NCBI RefSeq assembly: GCF_003318165.1
Contig: NZ_QOCB01000093.1
Span: 1-48,797, forward strand
Direction: 5' to 3'
Length of the DNA: 48,797 bases
Origin: Psychromonas sp. B3M02
Lineage (GTDB): Bacteria; Pseudomonadota; Gammaproteobacteria; Enterobacterales; Psychromonadaceae
A program made the translations under genes and the position numbers. Shown in pieces: positions 27,837-37,346 of the stretch (its first letter is position 1; each line of letters starts with the position of its first letter). The notes beneath the pieces are model-generated. The model was not told where the DNA came from, made no database searches, and was given only the letters and a program-made list of their open reading frames with translations.

Positions 27837-29582
27837 CTAAGGCTGCGCCTCATTGCTATTTTGTGCTGATGAGACGCCTTGGCTACTTGCCTGCGCAGCA
27901 GAAGTTGATTCTGAGGCACTCTCTTTTACTTTATCTGCATTACGTAAACCACTGTCTCCTGGGTATAGGTAACGTGCATAGGCAAGGACTTCAGCCGCTC
28001 GCTCTGGTTGCTGGTGATGTTGGTAAGCAATATAAAGTAGGTGATAGAAAAACGGTTTAGGTGTGCTGACAACGGTTTTCTCTAAACCTAGAATGACTTT
28101 TTCAATTTCAGCTTGATTACCTGTGTTGATGGCATTGGTTAAGCGGAAATTATAGAGGTGAAAGGATAAATTATCTTCGAATACCAGTGGGTTAACGATA
28201 TTAATGATCTCTCTCAGGTCACGCTGTTGGCTGCGTTCAAAGTGAGTAATAGCATGAATCGCAAATAGATTGGTGATCATAAAAATAGCGGTAAACAGGG
28301 GAATTAATGTCCCTGCAACGCGTAGAAAGAAAGTCGGGGTAAAGGTTTTTTCATTGTTCCTTTGGGACTCGGAGTCCACATAAAAGACCAGTACCATTAA
28401 TACTAACCAATGCAGTGCGGAATGATATAAAGGGTATTCGGTTTGAGTATGTAAACCGATAGGAACCACTAAGGCCAGTAGTGCTAATGCTTTACTGAGT
28501 TTGAACGAACATAATCGATAAAAGAAAGTAAGCACGAGTAATAGCATCCCTAATATAGGTGCAATACCACCTTCAATTGCCCAAAATATTAGGTCGTTAT
28601 GTGGGTGTGTTAATACCTGAGAAAACTTTTTAAGCTCACCATTGTGAACGCGTTCAGCATGACTGAGTAAGTATTCTTTTTCAAAGCTCCCGTAACCATA
28701 ACCTAATAATGGTTTTTCTTTGATCATATGCCAGCCGTGTTGATACATCTCAATACGAGCACCGCCTTCCTTCATCGCTTCAACATTACGCGCACCCAGT
28801 GCATCGCCTTTTAAAGAAGCGAAGCCAATGCCTAGTAACACGGCTAACACAAACAAGCTAAGACGTTTTTTATTACTTTGCCATGCCCAAGGAAGTAGCA
28901 GTAATAACCCAATCAAAGTGCCCAAATAACCAGTACGAGACATCGCAACACTGATCACCCACATATTCAATAATGCCGTTAATAGTAAAAAGGCTTGTAG
29001 TCTTTTGTCGTTGATTTGTTGCAGTAAGTAGCCACTTAAAATAAGTGTGGTTGCCATGAAGCTGGCTAATACGTTGGGTTGTTGGAAAATGCCGTAAGGG
29101 CGGCCATAACCGACGCTATAACCAAAATAATTACGCGCGGGGAGTAAATAATCTTGCATCAAGCTATAACAGGCTTGAATAAAGCCTGCTAATACAATGA
29201 GTAATAAGAGTTTAATCACTTGTTCTCGGGTAAAGCTGAATTGCTGTAAGCTGAGAAAAAGCAGAACACCCGCAAAAAGCCCTAATAATCGGGTATAGCT
29301 TTGGTCTGCTAGGGCATTATTGGGATAGGCTAGAGGCAGGAAGAACAAGCCTAACGCAATAAATACCACTGCGGTGTACTTGGAGTAGATGATTTTTTGC
29401 TGGGCGGTAATGCGCCACAAGCCTAAGCCAATTAATGAAGAGAAAAATATCCAAACCACATTGTTGACTGCAAGCTGTAATCCACTACCTCCTTGGTTAT
29501 GTTGGAAGTAGTGGGCACCTAACCCCATTAGCAATGCAAAACTGATAAAGAAGGCACGTGTTAGCTTTTGTTGTAAGTCCAT
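27837..29582 (-). CDS. Wzy_C/PglL-family O-antigen ligase or oligosaccharyltransferase
   Basis: A 581-aa inner-membrane protein with about 12-14 helices. GRPYGIFQQPNVLASF (near 162-177) resembles the PglL_A region, and the large periplasmic loop ends in a LTHPHNDLIFWAIEGG motif, both typical of PglL-type O-oligosaccharyltransferases and WaaL-like ligases. The C-terminal ~140 residues are a soluble helical, TPR-like tail ending in a low-complexity serine/alanine stretch. It would move a lipid-linked glycan onto a protein, lipid A core or a growing chain; sequence alone does not decide which. It is 51 bases after uvrA and coupled to the transglycosylase downstream. Confidence 0.85.
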   Translation of the reverse strand: MDLQQKLTRAFFISFALLMGLGAHYFQHNQGGSGLQLAVNNVVWIFFSSLIGLGLWRITAQQKIIYSKYTAVVFIALGLFFLPLAYPNNALADQSYTRLLGLFAGVLLFLSLQQFSFTREQVIKLLLLIVLAGFIQACYSLMQDYLLPARNYFGYSVGYGRPYGIFQQPNVLASFMATTLILSGYLLQQINDKRLQAFLLLTALLNMWVISVAMSRTGYLGTLIGLLLLLPWAWQSNKKRLSLFVLAVLLGIGFASLKGDALGARNVEAMKEGGARIEMYQHGWHMIKEKPLLGYGYGSFEKEYLLSHAERVHNGELKKFSQVLTHPHNDLIFWAIEGGIAPILGMLLLVLTFFYRLCSFKLSKALALLALVVPIGLHTQTEYPLYHSALHWLVLMVLVFYVDSESQRNNEKTFTPTFFLRVAGTLIPLFTAIFMITNLFAIHAITHFERSQQRDLREIINIVNPLVFEDNLSFHLYNFRLTNAINTGNQAEIEKVILGLEKTVVSTPKPFFYHLLYIAYQHHQQPERAAEVLAYARYLYPGDSGLRNADKVKESASESTSAAQASSQGVSSAQNSNEAQP

Positions 29583-29633
29583 TTATCTCTCGTATTTATT
29601 ATTATTCTTTTTTAATTAAAGCTGTATCTTGGC

Positions 29634-32468
29634 TTATGCTGAGGTACTTTTCGCTAAAATAGGTTTTAGGAATTGCCCAGTATAGCTGCCTTTTACTTTA
29701 ACCACATCTTCTGGTGTGCCTGTGGCGATAATTTCGCCACCGCCATTACCTCCTTCAGGACCGAGATCGATGATCCAGTCTGCAGTTTTAATCACATCTA
29801 GGTTATGTTCGATGATCACCAAGGTATTACCTTTATCACGCAGTGTATGAATTACTTTTAATAGCTGGGCGATATCATGGAAATGCAACCCTGTGGTTGG
29901 CTCATCAAGAATATACAGAGTTTTACCTGTATCGCGCTTGGATAATTCTTTAGCTAATTTCACACGTTGTGCTTCACCGCCAGACAGTGTCGTCGCCGCT
30001 TGTCCTAAACGGATATAGGATAAACCAACATCCATTAATGTTTGTAGTTTTCTGGCAATAACCGGGACTGGCTCAAAGAATTTAAAGGCATCTTCCACTG
30101 TCATATCTAAGGTTTCATGAATATTCTTACCTTTGTATTTCACTGATAAGGTTTCACGGTTATAGCGCTGTCCTTTACATGAATCACAGGGTACATAAAC
30201 ATCCGGTAGGAAGTGCATCTCTACCTTGATCATACCGTCGCCTTGGCAGGCTTCACAGCGTCCACCTTTCACGTTGAAACTGAATCGACCTGGTTTGTAA
30301 CCACGAGAGCGTGACTCTGGTGTAGCGGCAAATAACTCACGAATAGGGGTGAAAATCCCTGTGTAAGTCGCTGGGTTTGAACGTGGTGTCCGACCAATTG
30401 GACTTTGGTTGATATCTACCACTTTATCCAATTGTGATAAACCTGTAATGCTCTTATGCGCGGCAGCTTGAATAGTCGTGGCTTTGTTCAGTTTAGTTTG
30501 TGCTAACGGAAAGAGCGTATCGTTAATCAAGGTTGACTTACCTGAACCCGATACGCCTGTAATACAGGTTAATACACCTAGTGGTAAGTCTAAATTGACT
30601 GATTTTAAGTTGTTGGCACTGGCTTCTTTTAACTTCACCCATTTGTCAGTTAATGGCGTACGTTGTGCGGGCACGACAATCTCTTTACGACCACTTAAAT
30701 AATCTGCAGTTAATGAGTCTTTTGACTTTAAGATTTTTTTGTAATTACCTTCGGCAATAATTTCACCACCGTGAATACCTGCACCAGGACCGATATCGAT
30801 AATATGGTCAGCTTGGCGAATAGCATCTTCATCATGCTCTACCACAATCACCGTATTACCTAAGTCGCGAAGGTGAGTCAGGGTTTTTAGTAAACGCTCG
30901 TTATCACGTTGATGTAATCCAATGGATGGCTCATCTAATACATACATCACGCCCATTAATCCTGCGCCAATTTGGCTGGCTAAACGGATACGTTGTGCTT
31001 CACCACCGGATAATGTTTCTGCACTACGTTCTAAACTTAAGTAGTTAAGACCTACATTCACTAGAAAGCTGAGTCGTTCTAGGATCTCTTTTAAGATCTT
31101 TTCTGCTATTTTGGCTTTTTGTCCAACCAATTTAATATTTTCGAAGAACTTCTCGGCATCGGCAATGGATAACGCAGAAACATGAGACAGGTTTACATCG
31201 TTAATAAACACATGACGAGAAGACTCTTTTAAACGTGAACCGCCACAGCTAGAACATGGTTGACGATTCATATATTTGCTTAAATATTCGCGCATTGCAG
31301 GTGATTCCGTTTCTCGATAACGACGAGAACGATTTGGAATAACGCCTTCAAAGGCATGCAAACGAGAGACTAAGTCACCTTTATCATTACTGTAAGTAAA
31401 GGCTATTTTTTCTGTTCCAGTGCCTTGCAGCACATATTGCTGATGTTTTTTACTTAAGGACTTAAAAGGCTTTGTGAGTGAAAAACCATAATGCTCAGCA
31501 ACAGCACGTAGAATTTGGTAATAATAATTAGATTTACTACTCCACCCATCAATTGCGCCATCGGCTAAGCTTAATGCTGGGTCAGTGACCACTAATGCTT
31601 CATCAAAATACTGTTCAACCCCTAAACCATCACAGGTTTCACAGGCACCGGCTGGGCTATTGAAAGAGAAGATACGCGGCTCTAATTCTGCAATGCTGTA
31701 ACCACAATGTGGACAAGAGAAGTTCGCTGAAAAAAGTTGTTCTGGTTGGCTGTCATCCATGTGCGCTAGAATGGCTGAGCCATTACTTAACTCTAGGGTA
31801 GTTTCAACTGATTCCGCTAAACGTTGTTTTAAATCTTCACGTACTTTAAAACGATCCACAACCACTTCAATGGTATGTTTTTTATGTAAGGCTAGTTTAG
31901 GTGGATCGCTTAAATCACAAACATCTCCATCAATGCGCGCGCGTAAAAAACCTTGTGCGGCTAAGCTTTCAAAGGTTTTAACATGTTCACCTTTACGGCC
32001 TTTGACAATTGGCGCTAGGAGCATCATTTTGCTGCCTTCAGGGTGTTCTAAAATCGCATCAACCATTTGGCTAACGGTTTGAGCATGTAAGGTAACACCA
32101 TGAGTAGGACAACGAGGATCACCGATACGCGCAAACAGCAGACGTAAGTAATCGTAAATTTCAGTGATGGTTCCTACTGTAGAGCGCGGGTTATGCGATG
32201 TTGATTTTTGTTCGATAGAGATAGCAGGAGATAAACCTTCAATATGTTCAACATCGGGTTTTTCCATTAACGATAAAAATTGGCGTGCATAAGCAGATAA
32301 CGACTCAACATAACGACGTTGACCTTCTGCATATAAAGTATCAAATGCTAATGAGGATTTGCCTGAGCCAGAAAGGCCAGTGATCACCACCAATTTATCA
32401 CGCGGGATGGATAAGCTAATATTTTTTAAGTTATGCGTTTTTGCACCGCGGATATCAATATTGTTCAT
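29634..32468 (-). CDS. uvrA: Excinuclease ABC subunit A
   Basis: A 944-aa damage-sensing ATPase of nucleotide excision repair that loads UvrB. It has two ABC modules: Walker [10 protein letters not shown] near residue 31 and GVSGSGKST near 641; signature motifs [12 protein letters not shown] and [12 protein letters not shown]; and Walker B segments ending LDEPSIGLH and LDEPTTGLH. Zinc-finger cysteines are visible in [21 protein letters not shown] and [18 protein letters not shown]. Length is as in E. coli (940 aa). A LexA box 72 bases upstream predicts SOS induction. Unlike in many relatives, ssb is not divergent from it. Confidence 0.98.
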   Translation of the reverse strand: MNNIDIRGAKTHNLKNISLSIPRDKLVVITGLSGSGKSSLAFDTLYAEGQRRYVESLSAYARQFLSLMEKPDVEHIEGLSPAISIEQKSTSHNPRSTVGTITEIYDYLRLLFARIGDPRCPTHGVTLHAQTVSQMVDAILEHPEGSKMMLLAPIVKGRKGEHVKTFESLAAQGFLRARIDGDVCDLSDPPKLALHKKHTIEVVVDRFKVREDLKQRLAESVETTLELSNGSAILAHMDDSQPEQLFSANFSCPHCGYSIAELEPRIFSFNSPAGACETCDGLGVEQYFDEALVVTDPALSLADGAIDGWSSKSNYYYQILRAVAEHYGFSLTKPFKSLSKKHQQYVLQGTGTEKIAFTYSNDKGDLVSRLHAFEGVIPNRSRRYRETESPAMREYLSKYMNRQPCSSCGGSRLKESSRHVFINDVNLSHVSALSIADAEKFFENIKLVGQKAKIAEKILKEILERLSFLVNVGLNYLSLERSAETLSGGEAQRIRLASQIGAGLMGVMYVLDEPSIGLHQRDNERLLKTLTHLRDLGNTVIVVEHDEDAIRQADHIIDIGPGAGIHGGEIIAEGNYKKILKSKDSLTADYLSGRKEIVVPAQRTPLTDKWVKLKEASANNLKSVNLDLPLGVLTCITGVSGSGKSTLINDTLFPLAQTKLNKATTIQAAAHKSITGLSQLDKVVDINQSPIGRTPRSNPATYTGIFTPIRELFAATPESRSRGYKPGRFSFNVKGGRCEACQGDGMIKVEMHFLPDVYVPCDSCKGQRYNRETLSVKYKGKNIHETLDMTVEDAFKFFEPVPVIARKLQTLMDVGLSYIRLGQAATTLSGGEAQRVKLAKELSKRDTGKTLYILDEPTTGLHFHDIAQLLKVIHTLRDKGNTLVIIEHNLDVIKTADWIIDLGPEGGNGGGEIIATGTPEDVVKVKGSYTGQFLKPILAKSTSA

Positions 32469-32537
32469 TATGTCTCACTCATTAATACATTTGATTGCTG
32501 AATAGGTTATCTGGAGCCTTTCTCTTGGGCTATATTA

Positions 32538-32557
32538 CACTGTAAATTATTACAGTG
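32538..32557. promoter_or_regulatory. LexA (SOS) box upstream of uvrA
   Basis: CACTGTAAATTATTACAGTG is a symmetric site with the exact CTGT-N8-ACAG core (32540-32555). It lies 70-90 bases before uvrA, as expected for an SOS-controlled uvrA promoter. Confidence 0.85.
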
Positions 32558-32697
32558 GTAGTGTTGCTATATGAAGGGAATTTGAAGAATTAGGCATGTG
32601 TTTAATTCTGCTCATTACAAAGGGCATTTTTATAAACTGTATAGTAAAACACTATAAGTTAGTTGTTATGTTTTTACGTGGTTGCGGTGATTAAAGA

Positions 32698-33030
32698 TCA
32701 CGATTCGGCAAAAACAATCACTGCATTTTTACCACCATCATTCATGCCATTATCAACGTAACTATAAGCGTCGTCTGGTAATAAGGTGAAGGTTTCACCT
32801 GTTTCTGATGTTGCTTGGTAAATAAATTGGAAACCCTCTCGCTCTTCCATTGAGATATTCTCAGCTACTTTGAATTTACCATTTTTGAATTTTTTAAATT
32901 CAATAGGTTGCCATTCGTTATGCTCTGATAATAAGTTAATGCTAGTCGCGTTATTAGCCATCTCTTTACTGATTTCAAAGGTGACTTTTACAACGGGTTT
33001 ATTTTTCAAGAACTGTTTTTTAATGCTCAT
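32698..33030 (-). CDS. Small CBM48/isoamylase-N-like domain protein
   Basis: A 110-aa protein consisting of one immunoglobulin-like early-set domain, as in the glycogen-binding module of AMPK beta and branching enzymes: KVTFEISKEMANNATSINLL, SEHNEWQPIEFKKFKNGKFK and FQFIYQATSETGETFTLLPD, then DDAYSYVDNG. No catalytic domain is attached. Stand-alone proteins of this kind are common in marine gammaproteobacteria without a known function; carbohydrate or glycogen binding is an inference. It has a strong AGGAG before the ATG and follows mutH by 81 bases on the same strand. Confidence 0.75.
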   Translation of the reverse strand: MSIKKQFLKNKPVVKVTFEISKEMANNATSINLLSEHNEWQPIEFKKFKNGKFKVAENISMEEREGFQFIYQATSETGETFTLLPDDAYSYVDNGMNDGGKNAVIVFAES

Positions 33031-33111
33031 ATCTGCTCCTTAAACGATACCTATTTGATATTTAATTTACTGCAAACATTGTATGAATTCTAGTCAATTC
33101 TATTGATGTGT

Positions 33112-33783
33112 TTAATTTAAATGAAATTGTTGATTAATAATATCCTGAGTGAAGGCTTTTTTAAGGTAAAAACCACGAGGTCTGACTTTAATTAATTCAC
33201 CTTCTTCTCCATAAGCATCTGTTACTACTTGGCCATTAGCCGCTTTAGGGCGAAGTTGTATGACTTGCCCATCCCGGGCACTGATCTGCTCGATCTTTCC
33301 GAGTGCGATCTTCTCCATTATCTCATCCCAATCTTGTTGCATTAACTGTTCTTGTTGGCGTGAGGCTGTCCATAAAAAACCATTACCAACAATACGTTCT
33401 GCTAATGGGATTTTTCGCTCGCCTTGTACGGGTAACCACAATACCTTGCTGAGTTTGTTGCGGATATTGCTGTTTTCCCAAGTCAGGTGAGTAGTATTTA
33501 AAATAGGGGTGCTACACACAAAGGTGGTTTCGAGTACTTTACCATTGCTATCAATAGGGATAGTTTTTAATTCAATGCCTAGGTGTTTAAAATCTTGTTC
33601 CGGTTTACTGCCTGCCGATGCACCTAAGTGCCACTCAATGAGTTGTCCAACCCAGCCTTTATTTTTACGTAAGTTTTCTGGTGTGTTAATACCCGCAATA
33701 TCTGCTAATTCTGATAAAGAGTAGCCAGCAATGGCTTCACAATAACTTAATAACTGAGACTCTGATTGAGGTGTAGACTGCAT
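33112..33783 (-). CDS. mutH: DNA mismatch repair endonuclease MutH
   Basis: A 223-aa endonuclease that nicks the unmethylated strand at hemimethylated GATC sites when activated by MutL. The catalytic D...ExK motif is DFKHLGIELKT (about residues 63-73), and the N-terminal KGWVGQLIEWHLGA and later RPRGFYLKKAF (mutual with Sau3AI-like nucleases) are in place. Its presence predicts Dam methylation and methyl-directed mismatch repair. In E. coli, mutH also faces rppH across an intergenic region that holds the DnaA-reactivating site DARS2. Confidence 0.97.
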   Translation of the reverse strand: MQSTPQSESQLLSYCEAIAGYSLSELADIAGINTPENLRKNKGWVGQLIEWHLGASAGSKPEQDFKHLGIELKTIPIDSNGKVLETTFVCSTPILNTTHLTWENSNIRNKLSKVLWLPVQGERKIPLAERIVGNGFLWTASRQQEQLMQQDWDEIMEKIALGKIEQISARDGQVIQLRPKAANGQVVTDAYGEEGELIKVRPRGFYLKKAFTQDIINQQFHLN

Positions 33784-33881
33784 AGTAGCTCGCTTTAAAG
33801 ACTAAAAAAGATTAACGCGTTTATTGTACGTGTTTTTTTATTGTTGGGTTATTCATAGTTTTAAAATGAACTTACACAGAG

Positions 33882-33904
33882 TTATGCACATTTTTAGTGG
33901 ATAA
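33882..33904. promoter_or_regulatory. DnaA-box pair, module 1
   Basis: TTATGCACA (33882-33890, matching TTATNCACA) is followed by TTTTT and AGTGGATAA (33896-33904), whose complement TTATCCACT differs from the consensus box at the last base only. The two boxes face each other. Confidence 0.65.
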
Positions 33905-34211
33905 CTGAATAGATCGAAAGATCTTCATTTAGGCTCTATTATTTTTCTTTCAATTTCATAAAAATCTATTTTATATGCTTATTTTTCAAACAAAAAAGAG
34001 GCTTTTTAGGGCTGGTGTTTGTTTTTTGTACAACCAAGATATTCACATTCAATTGTGAATGAAACTTACTGGATCTAATTACAGTGATCATGGGTTAGTA
34101 TTTGGGATATTTATTTAACATGCTGTTTTTTAATGTAATAATCGTTATTCAAATAAATATATAAAGATCTTGCGGTTTGTTGTAATTCTTGATCCTTTTA
34201 TTTGTATTTAA

Positions 34212-34246
34212 TTGTACACAAAGTTATGCACAGATTTAGTGGATAC
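34212..34246. promoter_or_regulatory. DnaA-box cluster, module 2
   Basis: TTGTACACA (34212-34220, one mismatch), then TTATGCACA (34224-34232, consensus), then after 5 bases AGTGGATAC (34238-34246, inverted, two mismatches). The spacing of the last two boxes is identical to module 1. Confidence 0.6.
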
Positions 34247-34435
34247 ATTAATATTATTCATTTTTAGTAAACGTGACCTAGGTACTATCGTTTAACCTTT
34301 TTATAGTTTATGAGTTTGATGGTTAGGGGTTTCTGTGAAAGAATGCAACTATAATTATAATTTCATCTATTTTGTTTTGTCGTTGATTCACTTGTGTATA
34401 AATAAGAATAGATCTTTACCTGAGAAAGTTTTTTA

Positions 34436-34969
34436 ATGATTGATGCTGACGGTTACCGTTCTAATGTAGGTATCATCATTTGTAATAAAAATGGTCAAGT
34501 TTTATGGGCTAAACGCTTCGGTCAACATTCATGGCAATTTCCACAAGGTGGAATAAAAGAGGGCGAAACCCCTGAAAAAGCGATGTATCGAGAATTATAT
34601 GAAGAAGTTGGCTTAAAACCTGAGCATGTAAAAGTAGTGGCGAGCAGTCGTCAGTGGCTGCGCTATAAACTTCCTAAGCGTTTAGTGCGTTGGGAATCTC
34701 CCGCACCTATTTGTATTGGTCAAAAACAACGCTGGTTTTTATTACAATTGATTGCAAAAGAAGAGCAAATTGGATTTGATACTTGCGGACACCCTGAATT
34801 TGATGATTGGCGATGGGTTACTTACTGGTATCCAGTGCGTCAAGTAGTATCATTTAAACGTGATGTGTATAGAAGAGCATTGACTGAGTTTGCCCATGCT
34901 GCATTTTCTCTAATGCATAGAACGGATAAAAAACGAAATAAACGACCTCGCCGAGGTTCTTACAAATAA
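34436..34969 (+). CDS. rppH: RNA pyrophosphohydrolase
   Basis: A 177-aa Nudix hydrolase that removes pyrophosphate from 5'-triphosphorylated RNA and starts RNase E-dependent mRNA decay. The Nudix box covers residues 38-60 ([20 protein letters not shown] then VGL) with R52, E53, E56 and E57. The N-terminal [17 protein letters not shown] and [10 protein letters not shown] are RppH-specific. The basic tail ([13 protein letters not shown]) may aid RNA binding. It precedes ptsP by 32 bases, the same order as in E. coli. Confidence 0.97.
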   Translation: MIDADGYRSNVGIIICNKNGQVLWAKRFGQHSWQFPQGGIKEGETPEKAMYRELYEEVGLKPEHVKVVASSRQWLRYKLPKRLVRWESPAPICIGQKQRWFLLQLIAKEEQIGFDTCGHPEFDDWRWVTYWYPVRQVVSFKRDVYRRALTEFAHAAFSLMHRTDKKRNKRPRRGSYK

Positions 34970-35001
34970 ATATCTGCTTACCTTACTAATAGGAGCGTTT
35001 T

Positions 35002-37272
35002 ATGTTCAGCCAACTTCGTCAAATTGTAGAGCAATTCGGTGAGGCCAGTACACTTTCTGATGCTATGAACTTATTAGTGCAGCAAACGAAAAGTACAATG
35101 ATTCTAGATTGTTGTTCGATCTTTGTAACTAATCAAGAAACGCAAAAATTAACCCTAATGGCGAGTGAAGGGTTAGATAGCCAAGTGGTTGGCGCAACGC
35201 ACTTTAATCTAGATGAAGGTATTGTTGGTTTGGTTTACCAAAAGGGTGAGCCAATCAATCTGGTTAATGTGTCTGAACATCCGCAGTTTAAATACCTCCC
35301 TTCCAGTAATGAAGAGCAATTTAATTCGTTTTTAGGTGTGCCGATTATCCATAAACGCCAAGTATTAGGTGTTTTAGTGGCACAGCAGCGTACCCCACGT
35401 TTATATAATGAGCTTGAAGAATCTTTCTTAGTGACCTTAGCGGTGCATCTTGGCAGTGTATTGGGCGGTACATTATTAGACTTACCTGACGAAACTGAGT
35501 CTAAAAGTCGATCTTTGCATCTGCAAGGTAGCCCAGCAAGTTCTGGTATCTCTATTAATAAAGCGCATGTGTTGCAAGCGCACCTGTTATTAAGTGATGT
35601 TGGGATCGAGTTAAGTGAAGATCCTGACAATGAGATGATCTCTTTCAGTAATGCAGTGCAATCTTGTGCTGATGAGTTTTCCAAGGTGTCTATCACCCTA
35701 AAAGAGCAGGTTTCTAAAGATGCATTTATGTTGTTTGATGTATATGGGCATCTATTACAAGATAAAGCCTTATTAAGTGCGATAGAAGTTCAGATTAGGC
35801 AAGAGAAGTTAACGGCTAAGAGCGCGGTTAAACGTGTTTCTGAGACGTATATAGAACAGTTTGAAAGTATGAGCGACCCTTACTTAAGAGAAAGGGCGGT
35901 TGAAATTAGAGATGTGGGTCAGCGTTTGTTATATCACCTTTCTAATCGTGATGATGAACAGCAAGATTTCCCTGATGAGATTATTTTAGTCGCCGAAGAG
36001 GTGACAATTTCGATGTTAGCTATGGTGCCGCCAGATAAGCTGAAAGGCATTGTCTCTGTGCGTGGAGGATTGAGCTCACATATCGCTATTTTATCGCGCA
36101 CTTTAGGTATTCCTGCGGTATTAGGTGTGCCACTGAGATTAAAGAGCATTGCGCAAAAAAACATCATTATTAACGGTTACGCCGGCACCATTATTATCGA
36201 GCCAGAAGACTCATTAGTTGCTGAGTATCAAATTCTCTTAGATGAAGAGAACGAAATGAAGGCGCTGGTGGAGTTGGAAGCAAACCAAGCGGCAGTAACT
36301 AAAGACGGTTGTGAGGTTGAGCTGTTATTAAATACTGGTTTGAATTCAACACCTGATGTGTTTTCTGAACATAACTTCTCAGGGATTGGTTTATACCGTA
36401 GTGAATTACCTTTTATGCTCAGTAATGCTTTCCCAACAGAGCAGGAGCAAGTCAGCACCTATAAATCATTGTTTGATCAGTACCAAAACTTGCCTGTCAC
36501 TATGCGTACTTTGGATATTGGTGGTGATAAACAATTAAGTTACTTCCCTATTAATGAAGAAAACCCTTTCTTGGGCTGGCGTGGTATTCGTTTAACGTTA
36601 GATCACCCTGAAATATTCTTGATTCAAATACGAGCCATGTTACGTGCGAGTATCGAAACGCAAAACTTACGCATCATGTTACCCATGGTTGGGTCAGTGG
36701 GGGAAGTTGAAGAGTCTAAACGCTTAATCGAGCAAGCATGGCAAGAGGTTTGTTGGGAACAAGCATTATCACATGAGCAATTTCCACTGCCAGATATTGG
36801 TGTGATGATTGAAGTACCATCGGCGATTTTTATCATTGACCAATTAGCACCGCTGGTGGATTTTTTATCCATTGGTACTAATGATTTAACGCAGTACTTA
36901 TTGGCTGTGGATCGTAATAACAGTCGTGTAGCTGACCTGTTTGATAGTTATCACCCTGCGGTATTACAAGCGATGCGTATGATTTTAGAGCAAAGCGAAA
37001 AGAACAATATAGAAGTAAGTATTTGTGGTGAATTAGCGGGTGATCCAATCGGTTTACTAATGTTGTTAGGCCTGGGATATCGTAAATTAAGTATGAATGC
37101 CTTTAATATTAATAAGGTGAAGTACTTACTTAATAAAATTACCGTTTCAGAACTACAAGCTTGTACGGAAGTCGCTTTAAAAGGGCATGATGGTGCGTTT
37201 ATTAAACAGACGTTTATTGATTATCTCGATGAAAAAGGCTTAGGCGGATTTGTTCGAGCAGGTAAAAAATAG
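35002..37272 (+). CDS. ptsP: PEP-protein phosphotransferase of the nitrogen PTS (EI-Ntr)
   Basis: A 756-aa enzyme that uses phosphoenolpyruvate to phosphorylate NPr (PtsO) in the regulatory PTS-Ntr chain. Residues ~1-165 form a GAF sensor domain. The EI part follows: the HPr-binding helical region, the phosphorylated histidine H360 in RGGLSSHIAILSRTLGIPAV, and the C-terminal PEP-binding barrel with MRTLDIGGDKQL, FLGWRGIRLTL, SIGTNDLTQYLLAVDRNN and the active-site cysteine in SICGELAGDP. A GGAG precedes the ATG. It is probably co-transcribed with rppH and ends at the terminator at 37302. Confidence 0.96.
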   Translation: MFSQLRQIVEQFGEASTLSDAMNLLVQQTKSTMILDCCSIFVTNQETQKLTLMASEGLDSQVVGATHFNLDEGIVGLVYQKGEPINLVNVSEHPQFKYLPSSNEEQFNSFLGVPIIHKRQVLGVLVAQQRTPRLYNELEESFLVTLAVHLGSVLGGTLLDLPDETESKSRSLHLQGSPASSGISINKAHVLQAHLLLSDVGIELSEDPDNEMISFSNAVQSCADEFSKVSITLKEQVSKDAFMLFDVYGHLLQDKALLSAIEVQIRQEKLTAKSAVKRVSETYIEQFESMSDPYLRERAVEIRDVGQRLLYHLSNRDDEQQDFPDEIILVAEEVTISMLAMVPPDKLKGIVSVRGGLSSHIAILSRTLGIPAVLGVPLRLKSIAQKNIIINGYAGTIIIEPEDSLVAEYQILLDEENEMKALVELEANQAAVTKDGCEVELLLNTGLNSTPDVFSEHNFSGIGLYRSELPFMLSNAFPTEQEQVSTYKSLFDQYQNLPVTMRTLDIGGDKQLSYFPINEENPFLGWRGIRLTLDHPEIFLIQIRAMLRASIETQNLRIMLPMVGSVGEVEESKRLIEQAWQEVCWEQALSHEQFPLPDIGVMIEVPSAIFIIDQLAPLVDFLSIGTNDLTQYLLAVDRNNSRVADLFDSYHPAVLQAMRMILEQSEKNNIEVSICGELAGDPIGLLMLLGLGYRKLSMNAFNINKVKYLLNKITVSELQACTEVALKGHDGAFIKQTFIDYLDEKGLGGFVRAGKK

Positions 37273-37301
37273 CGAATAATGCCTGACACTTTTTCAAAAA
37301 C

Positions 37302-37328
37302 AAAAAACCGATCATTTGATCGGTTTTT
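37302..37328. terminator. Bidirectional terminator, ptsP / sstT
   Basis: AAAAAACCGATCA pairs with TGATCGGTTTTTT around a minimal loop between two convergent genes; T-runs are present on both strands. Confidence 0.85.
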
Positions 37329-37346
37329 TATTGCTACATTTCAGAA

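Larger units (their letters stand above)
33784..34435. other. mutH-rppH intergenic region: candidate DARS2-like locus
   Basis: No gene is visible in these 652 bases. Two similar modules about 340 bases apart (33873-33905 and 34212-34246) each carry a consensus DnaA box TTATGCACA followed after 5 bases by an inverted DnaA-like box. GATC is unusually frequent (seven between 33912 and 34414 by eye). A 20-bp inverted repeat ATTCACA-N6-TGTGAAT lies between the modules at 34041-34060. In E. coli the DnaA-reactivating element DARS2 lies at the same syntenic place next to mutH, and its core is a cluster of three DnaA boxes. I infer, without proof, that this is the equivalent. Divergent promoters for mutH and rppH must also lie here. 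Confidence 0.6.

Noticed and set aside
27836-27919. Longer lytic transglycosylase starting inside the ligase gene
   Set aside because: The added residues are polar and would bury the signal peptide; the ATG at 27835 gives a proper secretory N-terminus one base after the upstream stop.
31759-32082. 107-codon open frame antisense to uvrA
   Set aside because: It is a shadow of the uvrA coding frame, has no ribosome binding site and shows no family resemblance. The same holds for the other antisense frames in fusA, thiC, ptsP and sstT.
34041-34060. CRP-binding site between mutH and rppH
   Set aside because: The inverted repeat is TCACA-N6-TGTGA, the opposite polarity to the CRP consensus TGTGA-N6-TCACA.
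33870-34260. Chromosomal origin of replication (oriC), suggested by DnaA boxes and GATC sites
   Set aside because: There is no clear AT-rich unwinding region with ordered repeats, and the neighbours (mutH, rppH, ptsP) are not oriC neighbours such as mnmG, mioC or dnaA. The synteny fits a DARS2-like element better.
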